A DNA stretch of 64,000 bases. It comes from Osmanthus fragrans (Eukaryota; Streptophyta; Magnoliopsida; Lamiales; Oleaceae). The stretch lies in the NCBI GenBank assembly GCA_019395295.1, contig CM033341.1, positions 312,501 to 376,500 of the forward strand, given 5' to 3'. The notes under the pieces were generated by a model. The model saw only the letters and a program-made list of their open reading frames with translations. It was not told where the DNA came from and ran no database searches. Both the position numbers and the translations under genes were made by a program. Shown piece after piece: positions 1 to 11,925 of this stretch (positions are counted from its first letter, which is position 1; every line of letters starts with the position of its first letter).

Positions 1-2979
1 AAGATATTAAAGGTGTTAGGCATAGCTCTTGCAACCAATAATATGGCCTAAATATCAAAGAAACGTACTTCAGCCTTTTCAGTTTCATCTGTGATTATGG
101 ACATCCCGTAATCACTAAGCTTTGCAATCCGGTGCTCATCCAGCAGTATATTATTTGTCTTCAGTCGGTTGTGGTAACATAGGGGAATCACCCCACTATG
201 TAGAAAATGCACAGCCTTAGCAATACCAATAAGAACACCTAATCTATCTGACCACTTCAGAGCTTTCTCAAGACTAGTGTCTGCAGATACATATAATGGA
301 ATTCAAGCTCAATGAAGTTCAATATATTAAATACGCATTTACAGAAAATGAGCTTAAAAACTCAAAGGATTTTCAAATGATAAAAAATGAACAGCAGAAG
401 GTTCTTAAAATGACATGTCTAGAAATATTGACGTAAAGTTGGACTTAGTGATGTCCAGTTCTAGATATACATTGAGGATTCCTTGACTCTGAACCCAATG
501 CAGTAGTTCTACTACCTGAAAGGTGAGCACGGAAGTTTCCATTAGGGACAAATTCGTACACGAGGAGCAATCTATGGACAGATGAATCTTCCTGCTTTCC
601 ACCATCAATGCAATGACCTAGAAGGCCTACAAGATGAGGGTGCCGAAGCTTTGAGAGCAAATCCAATCGTTGTTTGAGGTTCTGAATAGAATATTTTCTA
701 CATAAAGCCAAAGATCGTATAGCAACATAGGTTCCATTCTCTAATCTTCCTTTGTAAACCTGAAGTTAATGAGAACAAAATGTGAAGTAAGTTTGTTCAT
801 AATTTAATATTAGTCACATGGAGTTAAAAAAAGTGAGAAGAAATTGTTAAACCTCTGATGTATATGGCATGTTTTATATGAGAGTTGTATATCTGATTCG
901 GGCAGAAAATGCCACTTTGCCAGAAATTGCTATAAAAATAAGACCTCGGTTCATGGTTTTGTGAGTCAAATGTCGTCCAATGTTTACAATCAACACAGAT
1001 AATCGTTTTTTATTGAGAAAATTCCTAAAAATGAATAGATAAGTTTTCCCTAACTACGTGTTGTATCACTATAAATAGCCCGTCGTTGATTCTTCACGTT
1101 CTACAACATTACAACTTTCACTGAGACATTGTTCCCACTGGCCAAATTTCATTGTTAAAGCATATCCTTCCACAACGGTATTCATTGTTAAAGCATAGCC
1201 TCTCCGTGGAAAACTAGTATTAAATGCTTCTCATTCAAGAAATGTTAAACACAAATACCATGCTAAGGAGACTGAGTGCATCAGGCAATAAATATATTTG
1301 CAAATAACTCGTTAATAAGAAAGGGCAGTACAGAAAGTAAAATAGCATTTCTAGGGGTACCTTTCCGATAGAGCTCTCACCCAGGAAAGCTAACGGATCA
1401 AAATTGTCAGTGGCATCTCCCAGTTCTTCGAGGGAAAACACCCTATATGCTGGAGCACTTTGTGTCCCAAGTTTTACTGCTTGAGAAATGATCCCTAAAG
1501 CAAAAAATTTGGTAAATGAATTTTAAGCAAAAAACTATTTCCTTGAGTGGATCTATGATTAGCTACTCTCGAGGAAATACTAAAATATGCGGATATTTTG
1601 ACTGAATTTTAACAGAACTTACTGGCATTTGCAAGGAGTTCAGCGGAAATCCCTTGCGGTGCTTCATCTTGCACGGTCTTTGGTGTAACGTGCTGAACCA
1701 CTGTCCTCTCTGTATGATGTCTTTTACAGAAAAAGAGCAGCCCAGCAACCAAGAAGAGTACAACAATAATAACAATTGCCCCAATTACAGCGGCAAATAA
1801 GCCAATTTTCTTTCCAGAAGACAGTCCTTTATCTTTGTCAGTATCTTTGCAATATGACACAGGATGCTGATTTCTGGTATCAAACGAGAAGCAATTCCCA
1901 CGAATCTTCACAACTCTCTTATCGGAATCAACGTCCAGGCAAGTTGGAAGCGCACCTATCAATCTGTTATCAGAAAGATCGACGAGACTAAGTGCATCCC
2001 CACACTTGAGATGCTGCAGAAGTGAACCACTAAGCATGTTGGATGATAAGTCCAAGTAACTAATATTTGGCAAAGAGAACAACTCCGCAGGTGGCATTCC
2101 ACCCAGATGATTGTTTGATAAATCTAGATGCTGAAGTTCATTCAATTCGCCAATTTGTTCGGGGATACTACCAGAAAATGAATTGTTGCTGAGAAAAATA
2201 TTAGTCAGTCCTTTTGGAAGAGGAGGCAATTGGGAATCCAAATGGTTCTCTCTCATATCCAGTAGTTGTAAATTAGACAAGCCACTCAAATCAGGCAATT
2301 CCCCAGAAAGCAAATTGTGTGACAAAACAACTTCGGTCAGTGTTGTTATTCTGGAAACTGTAGAAGGAATCTGGCCCGTCAGCCTGTTGTTCTTTAAGCT
2401 TAAAACAGTGAGATTTGTTAGAGAATTGAGCCATTCGGGGATTGTATCATTAAAAAGATTTCCATCCAATGTAAAAGTCTGAAGCTTCACCATTCTAGAC
2501 ATCTCTGATGGAATCGAACCAAATATAAAATTCGAACTCATATCCAAAGCTTCAAGGGAATCTAACCGATGAATTTTGTCTGAGAGAGGTCCCCAGATTC
2601 CCAGAGACACTAAGCTAAGAACCCTTAAGCTAGTTAACCTTGTCAATGTAGCGACAAAAGAATCAATAGAGAAACTCCGAGACAAAGTTCGATTTGGAAT
2701 TGCGAATCCATTGAATTCACTGACCTTAACAGACTTATCTCCCATAATTCTGAGCTCGATAACAGAGTTGTCCTCGCATTTTATGCTCATTTGTGGAGGG
2801 GAGGACAAATTACATAAATCGCCATTGTAATTTTCCCAATTAGCCAACGGCATTGGGTACTCCAAGTGCTTCCTCAGCTGGTGAAGAATTTGTGTTTCAT
2901 AGCTTCTTAACTGATGGGTACTTGAAGCAAAGAAAATCCATGAAAGAATCACCATAACAACTACAATTGAACACCTCAT
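1..2979 (-). CDS. LRR receptor-like pseudokinase, 3' end beyond window
   Basis: Plant leucine-rich-repeat receptor-like protein of the probable-inactive-kinase group (At3g03770/At5g14210-like, from memory). Coding exons, read on the minus strand: 2979-1623, 1494-1361, 759-516 and 280-69. All three junctions keep phase (for example GCCA|GTAAGT joined to TTTAG|GG gives an Arg codon), and exon 4 ends at a GTACGT donor, so the gene continues past base 1. I start at the ATG at 2979. The product has a signal peptide (about residues 1-21), an ectodomain with about nine LRRs, a membrane helix near residues 392-418, and a kinase-like domain starting at FSLEELGDATDNF. The kinase signature is broken: the VAIK lysine is Arg (VAIR), HRD is replaced by YHNR, and DFG by DYG. 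That fits a plasma-membrane scaffold or co-receptor rather than an enzyme. Family strong; ligand unknown. Confidence 0.9.
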
Positions 2980-3720
2980 TTGCAAATTCGAATTAGAGGA
3001 CCTTCAATTTCCAAAGTTTGTGAACAAAACCCTAGGAAGATTGCAACTTCAATGGGCTACTGAGAAACAAAAACAGACTCATCAATCAGAAACAGCTAAA
3101 TTGACAAATTTCTGAAAGACTGTATTTAAGGTGGTAAAGCTCAATTGAAAATTTAAAACGAAATTGAAGCACTTGCTTCATTACTATTATTAGTGCACGA
3201 ACACCGTTCAAACAGCATTAAATGTCTAAATACGAGCCAAAATTTAAGAAAACTAAGAAAATTTTAAATGGGGAATTTAATGCAAGTGAATTTTGTCCAA
3301 GTAAATCACTGAATACCAGCATTGAACTGGTCAAAAAACAATTAAAGAAGCCATAGAAACAACCTTAAGCTACTCACCCGAAGAATGTTGGGTTTTTTAG
3401 GAGAAAAGATAACAGGCAAAAACGAACCACGAGACGAGACCCAGATATCTTAGCTGTTTGGATAATAGAGACAAATCCCCGGGATAAATGAAGTATAAAT
3501 AAAATGTTCTGAGGTGATTTATTTGATGGAATTAAAAGAAGGCTAAATAATGGAAATGGATTGGTAGTTGAAAAGAAGAATCTGACACTTGCAAAGCATT
3601 TACTGCAGCATGCATTCAAAAAGGAGAAGAAAGAGAGTAAAAAATGGCAATTATGAAGTGGAATTGCTGTAGCCGTTTGTCCGGTTAACCGGTTTGCATT
3701 AATGGGGTCGGTTCTTATCA
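2980..3720 (-). promoter_or_regulatory. 5' UTR with probable intron, and promoter of the LRR gene
   Basis: Upstream of the ATG at 2979, the minus strand shows a pyrimidine-rich acceptor (TTTTGTTTCTCAG, ending at 3060) and a good donor (GTGAGT, starting at 3377). Together they suggest a 318-base intron in the 5' UTR (3060-3377), with the first untranslated exon from 3378 to about 3700. Leader introns are common in this receptor group. No coding potential is visible. The transcription start is not identified. Confidence 0.5.
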
Positions 3721-4483
3721 CACATACAAGAAATCGCCCTATCCAACCTGTGTAGTTCAGTAGTTTTCTCTAATCTTCCTTGCTGGCGACAAAAGGACTT
3801 GAGGTGACTAACAGGAGAAAGAAAGGTCAACAGCCAAATGAATAATATGAATTGTTAGGTAGCATTTACGGCTAGGAATATTGAATAGTTGGATCTTGAT
3901 TCTTTTTTATAATTTAAGCCTTTTAATTTCATTTGTTCTTGTTGGTCTTAATATCCACGTATAGAGTCACATAAGATCACATCATGGATGAACCAAACGT
4001 TGTATTTTCTCCAAACGTGGATGCTTTGAAAAGACCGAAACATCATCCAATGGGCAAATTGCACGAGCATGACAACAAATCAACACCAAAGTCTAATTCA
4101 TAACATAAACATTCAGTTCAGACCATCAACGAAGTTGGGTTACACTTTTCGAAATCGATGTGACAAAATAAGGACCACATGGACAAACCAGCAACAAAGT
4201 TGGGTTACCCTATCCAAAACCAAAGTGATAAAAAATATGAACATCGCAACTTGAAGCAATCTCAAGATATTCAATCCCGATAGTTGCCCTTATGAAATAG
4301 AAGTCCTACAATATCTTTTTTAAAAGGGCAAAAATCTTCCGACACCATTGTGCTTCGCTGCATACATTTCTTATGAAAAATTCAAGGACAAATGTAACAT
4401 TTCTAAGATAACTCAGCAAGAGGACCAACTTCAAGTATATAATAACAACTACAAAAGATACAAAATCAAATATGTGACTGTGA
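3721..4483. other. Intergenic, no feature seen
   Basis: AT-rich spacer between the LRR gene promoter and a small MITE. I see no coding region or repeat structure that I can support. Confidence 0.6.
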
Positions 4484-4648
4484 GGGTATTTGGTGGGAAT
4501 TAAAATTAGATTTTTTAGTAGATTGTGATGAAAAAAAAAAATGTACTGCTTGAAAAGTTTGTGGGACCCATGATAAGATGTGATTAATATTGATTGTTTG
4601 ATTTTGACTTAAATTAAAATCAGATTTTAATTGATATCAAACAAGCTC
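4484..4648. mobile_element. Tourist-like MITE (small family, copy 1)
   Basis: Imperfect terminal inverted repeats: GGGTATTTGG on the left against the reverse complement of CAAACAAGCTC on the right. The interior (AATTAAAATTAGATTTTT ... GTGGGACCCAT ... AAATCAGATTTTAATT) matches the elements at 43179-43344 and 55748-55900. PIF/Harbinger (Tourist) type is inferred from the related copies, which have TTA/TAA TSDs. The TSD of this copy is unclear; CTGTGA occurs on both sides. The right end is uncertain by a few bases. Confidence 0.6.
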
Positions 4649-4653
4649 TGTGA

Positions 4654-4710
4654 TAGAGTCGATTACCCTTTGATGAAGGCCAAAAGGCCCAAAAAGGGTA
4701 ATCGACTCTA
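4654..4710. repeat. Perfect 18-bp inverted repeat (hairpin)
   Basis: TAGAGTCGATTACCCTTT (4654-4671) is exactly repeated in inverse at 4693-4710, with a 21-base spacer. It directly abuts the MITE at 4484. It may be a foldback relic; no transcript context identifies it as a terminator or miRNA precursor. Confidence 0.7.
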
Positions 4711-5427
4711 TTAAAAAAAATAAAAAATATACTCGTATTCGAAATCCCTTATAAATACGTTAGACTTGAACATACATACAAAATCATAAAATTTAGCAAA
4801 AAAATTATATCTATTTCTCTGACACCCTATTTTACACATTAACACGGCTGTGAAACAAGCCGTCGAGATACTACGACCTAACATATTAACAAAATCCCAA
4901 TGTGTAAGTAATGTATAGATATATAGGATGGTGAATCGGTGATCACACATTTATTGATACCTAGATCTACAAAATTAATAGTCAATAATTATTTTGATCC
5001 CCACCCACGCTTTTCACGGTTTCACTAGAAGTTTTCTAGGTCCCATTGGCATATTAATTGATCGCTTTTTAAACCGACATTCGATTTGTGTAAATTGTTT
5101 GTCTTGCTTTCTTGGGTGAAGGTAAGCTTTGTGAAGTTAGCGAAAAAAATATTTTGTTAATTACCCGTTAATAGCACTATAATAAGGGTAATTATAGCCA
5201 CAGTCTCAAACCTTTTATATTTTATTGTGTGTGGGCCCCCCTCCATGTGAGGGAGGTGTAATGTATTGTGTAAAGAATTATGTATACATAGTATAATTCA
5301 TTTCAAATAGGGTAAAATGGTAGTTTTATATTCCAATATAAAGCAATAAAAAAAAACAAAAAAGGAAGGAAAAAAAAAAAAAAAAAGATACCTTCCAAAG
5401 ATTTGGAATTCACTACAATTGTCCCCA
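4711..5427. other. Intergenic, AT-rich
   Basis: No gene seen. Contains A/T tracts and a short GC-rich patch near 5230-5255 with the weak inverted motif CCCTCC...GGGAGG. Ends at the TSD of the foldback MITE that starts at 5437. Confidence 0.55.
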
Positions 5428-5531
5428 TAATAAATAGGGTAATGCTACTTGTACAACTTTCTCTTACAATATCTCTATGTGAGAGATTGTAAGAGAAAGT
5501 TGTAGAAAAAAATTGTACAAGTAGCATTACC

Positions 5532-8500
5532 CATAGTTGTCAGAACCGGACCGGACCGGCCGGTTCGAACCGGAAATCGCCGAACCGGACCATGGTCCGG
5601 TCCGAGCTAAGTAAAATGACTGGAATGCAAGAGGCCCGTTAAAGGCCCAGGAAAACCGCCAGACCCGGACAGAATTGCTGGCCCATTTACCAGAGAACCC
5701 GCCCGGTCTATATCTCCTTCAAACCAGAGAACTGAGAGAAGCACAACAAACGATATTGAAGCCCTACCGTAGAAGCGCAGTCGGCCAGTAGTCGAAATTT
5801 CTCTCCCAAAAATCCAAAGCTTCGAATTTCAAGTCTTATTAGATGGAAGAAGAAGATGTAAGTTCTAATTTTATGATTTTATTCGTAAATTTGAAACTTT
5901 TCCTCAATTTTTTGCTGTAGGTTACTGGAAATTTGGGCATATTGTTCTGAAATCACGCATATTGTTGATGTTTAAATAAAGCTTTTTGTTCATAGATCTG
6001 GGGTTTCTTCAACTTCTGTGGATATTGAGTGCTATACAGAACTTAGCTGCAGTTTTTCTCAACGTTTACAATTTACATGTCAAGTGGAGTGTATCCTGAA
6101 TCATACTTACAATTTGCTGTACTGTCTTGAAACTCATTTTTTTAGTTGAATGCTAATGCAGAGATGATTTTATTGTTCCATTTCTTAAAATATACCAGGG
6201 GGAAGGGGTTGCATAATGCTCACTCCAATACTACAGAACTTAACTATAATCTTTCTGTAATTCTGATTTCCATTACAATCTAAAACCTCTTCTAGAAACG
6301 AGTTCGGTCAAGCCTTTGAATTACCATTGTAGACCAAAAATAATATGGCATGTGATATTTGTTAATGATTTAATTGCTTTAGATCCTCAAATTTAATGGT
6401 AAACTAGACGAAGTGGAGAAAATGGATTCATGTGGTTGAACCCAAATTTATCAAGAAAAAGTCGTAGTTTATAGTTGTATTATGCTGATGCACGTTCTTT
6501 GAATTATCAATACAGTTACCTCTTAGTAGGGTGTCAACATCGTCTCTGCCACCATAATTATGTGTTGCAAACCCCTTATTATTCACATGAATAATCTTCT
6601 ATCGAAAAATCTTGTTTTCTCATAACCTATACAAGCTCTAATTGTCTTATTATCCAGAACGTTCATGTCATTATGAACATGGGCGGCCCTGGTACATATG
6701 ATTCAGAGCAGTCTTTTGGGGTTTGAATAGGTGACCGAATAATTTCCTTCTTTGTTCAACCGAACCATGTAATTTTGTTACATTATGTGAATGTTTGCAA
6801 GATCGGGAGGGACTGGAGGACTGCCAAGATTGGAGGACACCATCGAGTTTCTTTGAGCAAACTCCTTTTCCTTTTCCTTTTCCTTCTAATAATAACTCTA
6901 ACGATGAGTCTCCTGTTTGAATACTTTCCACGTTATTTGATCAGATGAGATTTCCTTTTGCATTTTAGGTTTCATAATCTTTATTGAACTTTAATGTTTT
7001 TTCTGCCCTTTAATTTGCTGTAAGACTATGTAATGAACTAATAGATAAAAATAGATTAACTATGTTTGTGTCTTTGTATAGTTCATTGGTGATGATAGTA
7101 CACCACATTCTCCTCTACCAAAAAGTCAAGCTAGAGGAAAAACAGATATAGCATGGGGTCATTGTAAAGAGATTATTGAAGGTGGTACTAATGGGAAAAA
7201 AAAAATTGTTTGCTTATATTGTGGAAAGAGTTTTGCTGGAGGTGGCATTAATCGAGTCAAACAACATTTAGCGGGAATAAAAGGTGATGTAGATTCTTGT
7301 CGTAGAGTACCTCCAGATGTTAGATTTAAAATCAAAGAAAACTTGGACAACTTTGCTGCAAAAAAACGTAGAAATCAAGAAGTTCTTGATGAATGTAACC
7401 CACATAGCTCCTATTATCGGGAACAAGAAGAGCAAATGTATAGAGATTTGGGTGATGATGATGTTCAAGAGATCATCCCTCCTAGTTCTAAAGGGAATGG
7501 TATAGCTAATCAGACAAGTCAAAGGAAAAAAGTGGGAGCTAAACATTTAAAACAACAAACGGGAATTGGTTCCTACTTCATGCCAAGAACGGGACCTGGT
7601 AACCAACCTACTATCAAAAGTGTTCTTCAGAGCAAAGAAGCTATAGAGAAATGCGATCTCACTATATCAAAATGGGTGATTGATGCATGTATTCCTTTCA
7701 ATGCTGTAAACTCTGTGTATTATCAACAAAGTATAGATGCTATAGCTAGCATGGGTCCTGGCTATAAAGGCCCGAACTTTCACACTCTTCGTGGTTATTT
7801 GTTGGCTAAAAATGTCGAGGAAGTACAGAACTATGTAGAAAGCTATCGTTCAACATGGAAGACAACTGGTTGTACAATTATGGCAGATGGTTGGACAGAT
7901 CGGTGTAAAAGAACTCTTATTAATTTTTTAGTTTATTGTCCGAAAGGAACAGTATTCTTAAAATCCGTAGATGCTTCAGATGAATCAAAAAGTGCTGACA
8001 TGTTATATAAGTTATTTCGAGATGTTGTGTTATTTGTAGGTGCAGAATATGTGGTCCATATGGTGACGGACAATGCTGCAAATTATGTTGCCGCTGGTAG
8101 GTTATTGGAGCGAGAGTTTCAAACATTATTTTGGTCTCCATGTGCAGCCCATTGCATTAATTTAATGTTTCATGATATTGGTAAGCTTGAGGAAGTTAGT
8201 ATTGTCGTATATAAAGCATCACAAATCACTAAATACATATACAATCATTGCTACCCATTGCATTTGATGAGAAAGTTTACTGGAGGAAAGGAAATACTTC
8301 GACCTGGTGCAACTCGTTTTGCCACTAACTTCATTGCTTTACAGAGCATATTGGCCCAAAAAGATCCATTAAGAGAAATGGTGACATCTAGAGAATGGAC
8401 TGTATCAGCATATGCAAAGGACACTAAAGGAAAAAGATTTGTTGATGATGTACTTGATTCTGTATTTTGGAAAGAGTGTTCTACTATTGTGCAACTTATT

Positions 8501-10170
8501 GAGCCCCTAGTTCGTGTTCTACGGATTGTTGATAGTGATGAAAAGCCTTCAATGGGCTACTTGTATGAAGCCATTCATGTGGCAAAAAGTGAGATGGAAC
8601 GTAGATTTCAAAGAAGGAAGAATAGAATAGCTCCTTATTTGCAAATTATTCAGAGTCGATGGGATAGACAATTGCGGAAGAATCTTCATGCCGCTGGGTA
8701 TTGGTTAAATTCGTGTTTCCAATACAATAATCCTGATATGGATAACCATAAACAAACTATTTCAGGACTTTTAGATGTAATCGAGAGATATGCTTATGGT
8801 CAACCTGATTTAATAACCAAATTGACTAGTGAAATGAGGCTATTTAGGCAAGCACATGGTGACTTCGGACGTGTATCTGCTGTAGCTGATCGTCGTAAAA
8901 TGGTTCCTGGTAAATTTTATTCTCGTGTTATGTACTTTGTTATGTTATAAAATTTTGATTTCAGTTTATATAACATTAAAACATGTCTATTTTATTTTCT
9001 CTTTATTTTGGTATAGATGAATGGTGGATGTGTTATGGTAGCAGTGCACCAAATCTACAAACACTTGCAATTCGAGTATTAAGCCAAACATGTAGTTCTT
9101 CAGGTTGTGAGAGAAATTGGAGTATGTTCGAACACATTCATTCTAAAAAGAGAAATAGACTCGAACACCAAAGGCTTAATGACCTTGTTTATGTTCATTA
9201 CAATTTACGATTGCAACAACGGTAATGTTATTTTGCTTTCTTTTATTACAAATAAATTTTGATTACTTATCAATTGGATAATAAACTTGGTTTAGGAATT
9301 ATTTCAAGACTCGAAACTATGATCCTATTGACTTTGAAAGATTTGGCACTTATGACAATTGGGTGTTAGAGGAGGAGCCACCGAATTTGGTAGATGAAGA
9401 GTTGGAGACGTTTCGTCGTGATTTGGGTGCATGCTCCATACAAAATGATAAAAATGATGGTAATTGTTTGATTGATACTATTGTCTCTTCTTTTTTTAAA
9501 GTACAAATGTTGTAACGTTCAAATTTGAAACTATTTTCAGATGAATTACATTTTGTTGATCTTGATCTTGATTGTGATGAAAATAATGGCAACGGAAATG
9601 ATAATAGAAGTGATACAAACAATGGAATCGCGGATTTTAGTATGATTGAGACTCCATCATTGGTACAAGGCGAGGGAATTGAAGAATTTATGTCCGAGAC
9701 CCCCGCATGGATGCGCTCAAACTCTTCTTGATTGAGAAGATATTGACTTCTTTCAAATAATTTACTTTGTTAACATGATCTTTATCCACGTTTAACTTTT
9801 GATTGATGATTTTACTTTTGCAAGAATATTTCTAAAGCATATGAAGCTATCTTGTTGAACTTCACATATAAAGTACATTTTTTTTATATGATTGATTGTT
9901 GTTTTTATTGTTTGAAATTCATAGTTCACTATATATGATCTAGAATTTGTGAAATTGGGATAGAAATTGATATTTAGTTAACAAAACAATATGATGTTAA
10001 TTTAGTTATTAGTAGAAAATAGAAAAAAAATTCATTCAACAAAAATAGTTAATAATATTTTTAACAGGAATTAACCCGCCGGTTGAACCACCGAGTCGCC
10101 GGTTGAACCACTGACCCGATGACCCACTGCATTGTCCGGGTCGGCATCCGGTCCGGTTTTGACAACTATG
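5532..10170 (+). mobile_element. Complete hAT transposon, 4.64 kb
   Basis: Starts CATAGTTGTCAGAACCGG and ends with the inverse (GGTCCGGTTTTGACAACTATG, last 20 or so bases). It is flanked by a perfect 8-bp TSD GCATTACC (5524-5531 and 10171-10178), the hallmark of hAT elements. Both subterminal regions are rich in CCGGACC/CCGGTT motifs (about 5540-5605 and 10075-10160), the usual place for transposase binding. It encodes one five-exon transposase (5843-9731) with no lesion that I can find. Intact ends, TSD and ORF suggest a recent, possibly autonomous copy. Confidence 0.93.
5843..9731 (+). CDS. hAT transposase, apparently intact (800 aa)
   Basis: Five exons: 5843-5857, 7082-8909, 9017-9221, 9296-9459, 9541-9731. 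They sum to 2403 nt, 800 codons plus TGA, with every junction in phase at GT-AG sites. Exon 1 codes only MEEED. Domains: BED-type zinc finger about residues 29-78 (C49-x2-C52, H67, C78); a DUF659/RNase-H-like transposase core about 190-600 with acidic residues in the hAT contexts IMADGWTD (D274) and VTDNAANY (D335), and the CAAHCINL motif; the hAT C-terminal dimerisation region in exons 3-4 (WWMCYG ... TCSSSGCERNWS ... KKRNRLEHQRLNDLVYVHYN); and an acidic, Asn-rich tail in exon 5. The 1.2-kb first intron has no clear content. It should catalyse cut-and-paste of its own element. Family certain; activity inferred. Confidence 0.93.
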
Positions 10171-10188
10171 GCATTACCCTAATAAATA

Positions 10189-11925
10189 AGCCGGTCTTTA
10201 TAGAAAGTCCTTGGAAACTTGGAACTTGAGCTTTAACGGAGAGGGTCCACCTCCTCAGCTGTGTCCCCACCATACAACTTGTTCCACGCAAACACGGAAG
10301 TTTTCAACTTCGCGACCGACGTCCTCATTCTTTGTAAAATTACCATTTCAACCCTAGAAAAGTTCAAACAGGACATAAACTCTTTCTAACGGAAGCTAAA
10401 ATTGGGAATTGGAATTTTTAAAAGTGGATTTGAGATGATTAATTAGTATGTACTTTGAAAGGACGTTCCAAAATTTCATGCAGGCTGTAACTTTTAATGA
10501 TTGAGGGACCACTTTGATTCCTTAAACCAACAAACAGACCATCAATCAGGAACTATATAATTTAGCTAGCCCACAGAATCAAGTTTCGAACCAAATTTGA
10601 GAAATTCATTTCACTCGATACAAAAAGGTTTCTAAGTAATCATATGAATAATTTAAACAGATTTAGCCAAGTCCAGAACAGCTATGTGTCATTTCTTTTT
10701 ATAAACTACCACGTCAACAAAAGTTGATAAATCTTCAACTTTATTGTTTTTTATATATATTTTTTCATTCCTTGAAAAGTACTAATCACTTTAAGAATTT
10801 TGCCTCAGTTTCGTCCCATTTCTTTTAAATTTTAATGTTTGGAATACTTTTTTTGTTAGAAAATGTGCGATAAAAAAAAATGAATTTTTTTATTTACGTG
10901 TAATATTATTTTATAGAAGATTATGTGGTTGAAAGTAAGAATCAAAAAAAAAAAAATGAAAGAAAAAAGGGGCAAACGGGGATTAGTGTTTTCTTTTTTC
11001 ATTAACGGGTCAGTACAACAACAGGTGTATATATATATATATAATATTGCCTCCTTTTCCATTTCAAAACGCTAATATTTGTTTGAAACTTGAATCGAGT
11101 GAGTGATTCAAATTTGCCACCACTTTATCACCAAAATTAAAAATAATAAAAATATCAGCAATTAATATACTTTATGTTGAGCTTTATGGGAAACTGTGAA
11201 ATGATTCTGGAGCATAAAAATGTAGCATTTGGCAGGACAGTTTTCAAGCTATTGGTGACAAATGCATGCGGCTAACAAAGCCAATTCATTGATAAGTTTC
11301 CATGCAAGCATCAACTTCAATCTACATCATTAAACTACAATAGATATCAAATACTGTTTCTTCTTCCTGTAATACGTAAATTGGACAAAAACTAAACTAA
11401 AAACTTAAAAGTGCAAGAGAAACCTTGAAAGTATGTCAAAAAGGTCAAATGGGAACAAGAAATGAACTGACAAGCTTTGATCGAGGCCACGAAGCAATGA
11501 ATCCTTATGCTAAATGCTAATACTATGACAAACGGATGCTCGTGCTCACGTTTTGGTCCTCTTTTTCACGAGCCCACAAAGAGCAATGCTAAATTGAGAT
11601 AGCAACTTCAGTAAATAAGTCAGCTGCTAATATTAGAATAAAACAACTTAAAAGGAAAAATCCCTTTCCAGAAATGTGCTCTGGACATCAGTAAAAGCGG
11701 AATTACAGTTCAAACCTAACAGGGTGAAACCAATAGTTGTTTGAAATTCAAGGAAGAAGTGTTCTCAATAAAAATAAATAAATAAACATCAACATGAAAA
11801 TGATAGCACAAGAATATTATGCATAAGTTCTACAGCTGCTTCCAAAAATTGTGTTTATGTTACACTTTTATGCTATGTTTCACTATATGTGGTTGAAACA
11901 GTAGGTAATTTCGAAGGAAGATAAC
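10189..11925. other. Intergenic, AT-rich
   Basis: Between two hAT elements. Contains A and T tracts and a TATATATATATATATA run near 11027-11042. No gene is firmly supported; the last exon of a speculative small gene falls at 11523-11588. Confidence 0.5.

Larger units (their letters stand above)
5437..10179. mobile_element. 96-bp foldback MITE split by a hAT insertion
   Basis: The left arm starts GGGTAATGCTACTTGTACAA at 5437. The right arm is its near-perfect inverse, ending at 5531 plus base 10179 once the inserted hAT and one TSD copy are removed; the MITE itself is only about 96 bp. It is flanked by a perfect 9-bp direct repeat TAATAAATA (5428-5436 and 10180-10188). Nine-base TSDs point to Mutator-superfamily mobilisation. 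The element is nearly all palindrome, so its transcript would fold into one hairpin. Confidence 0.85.
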
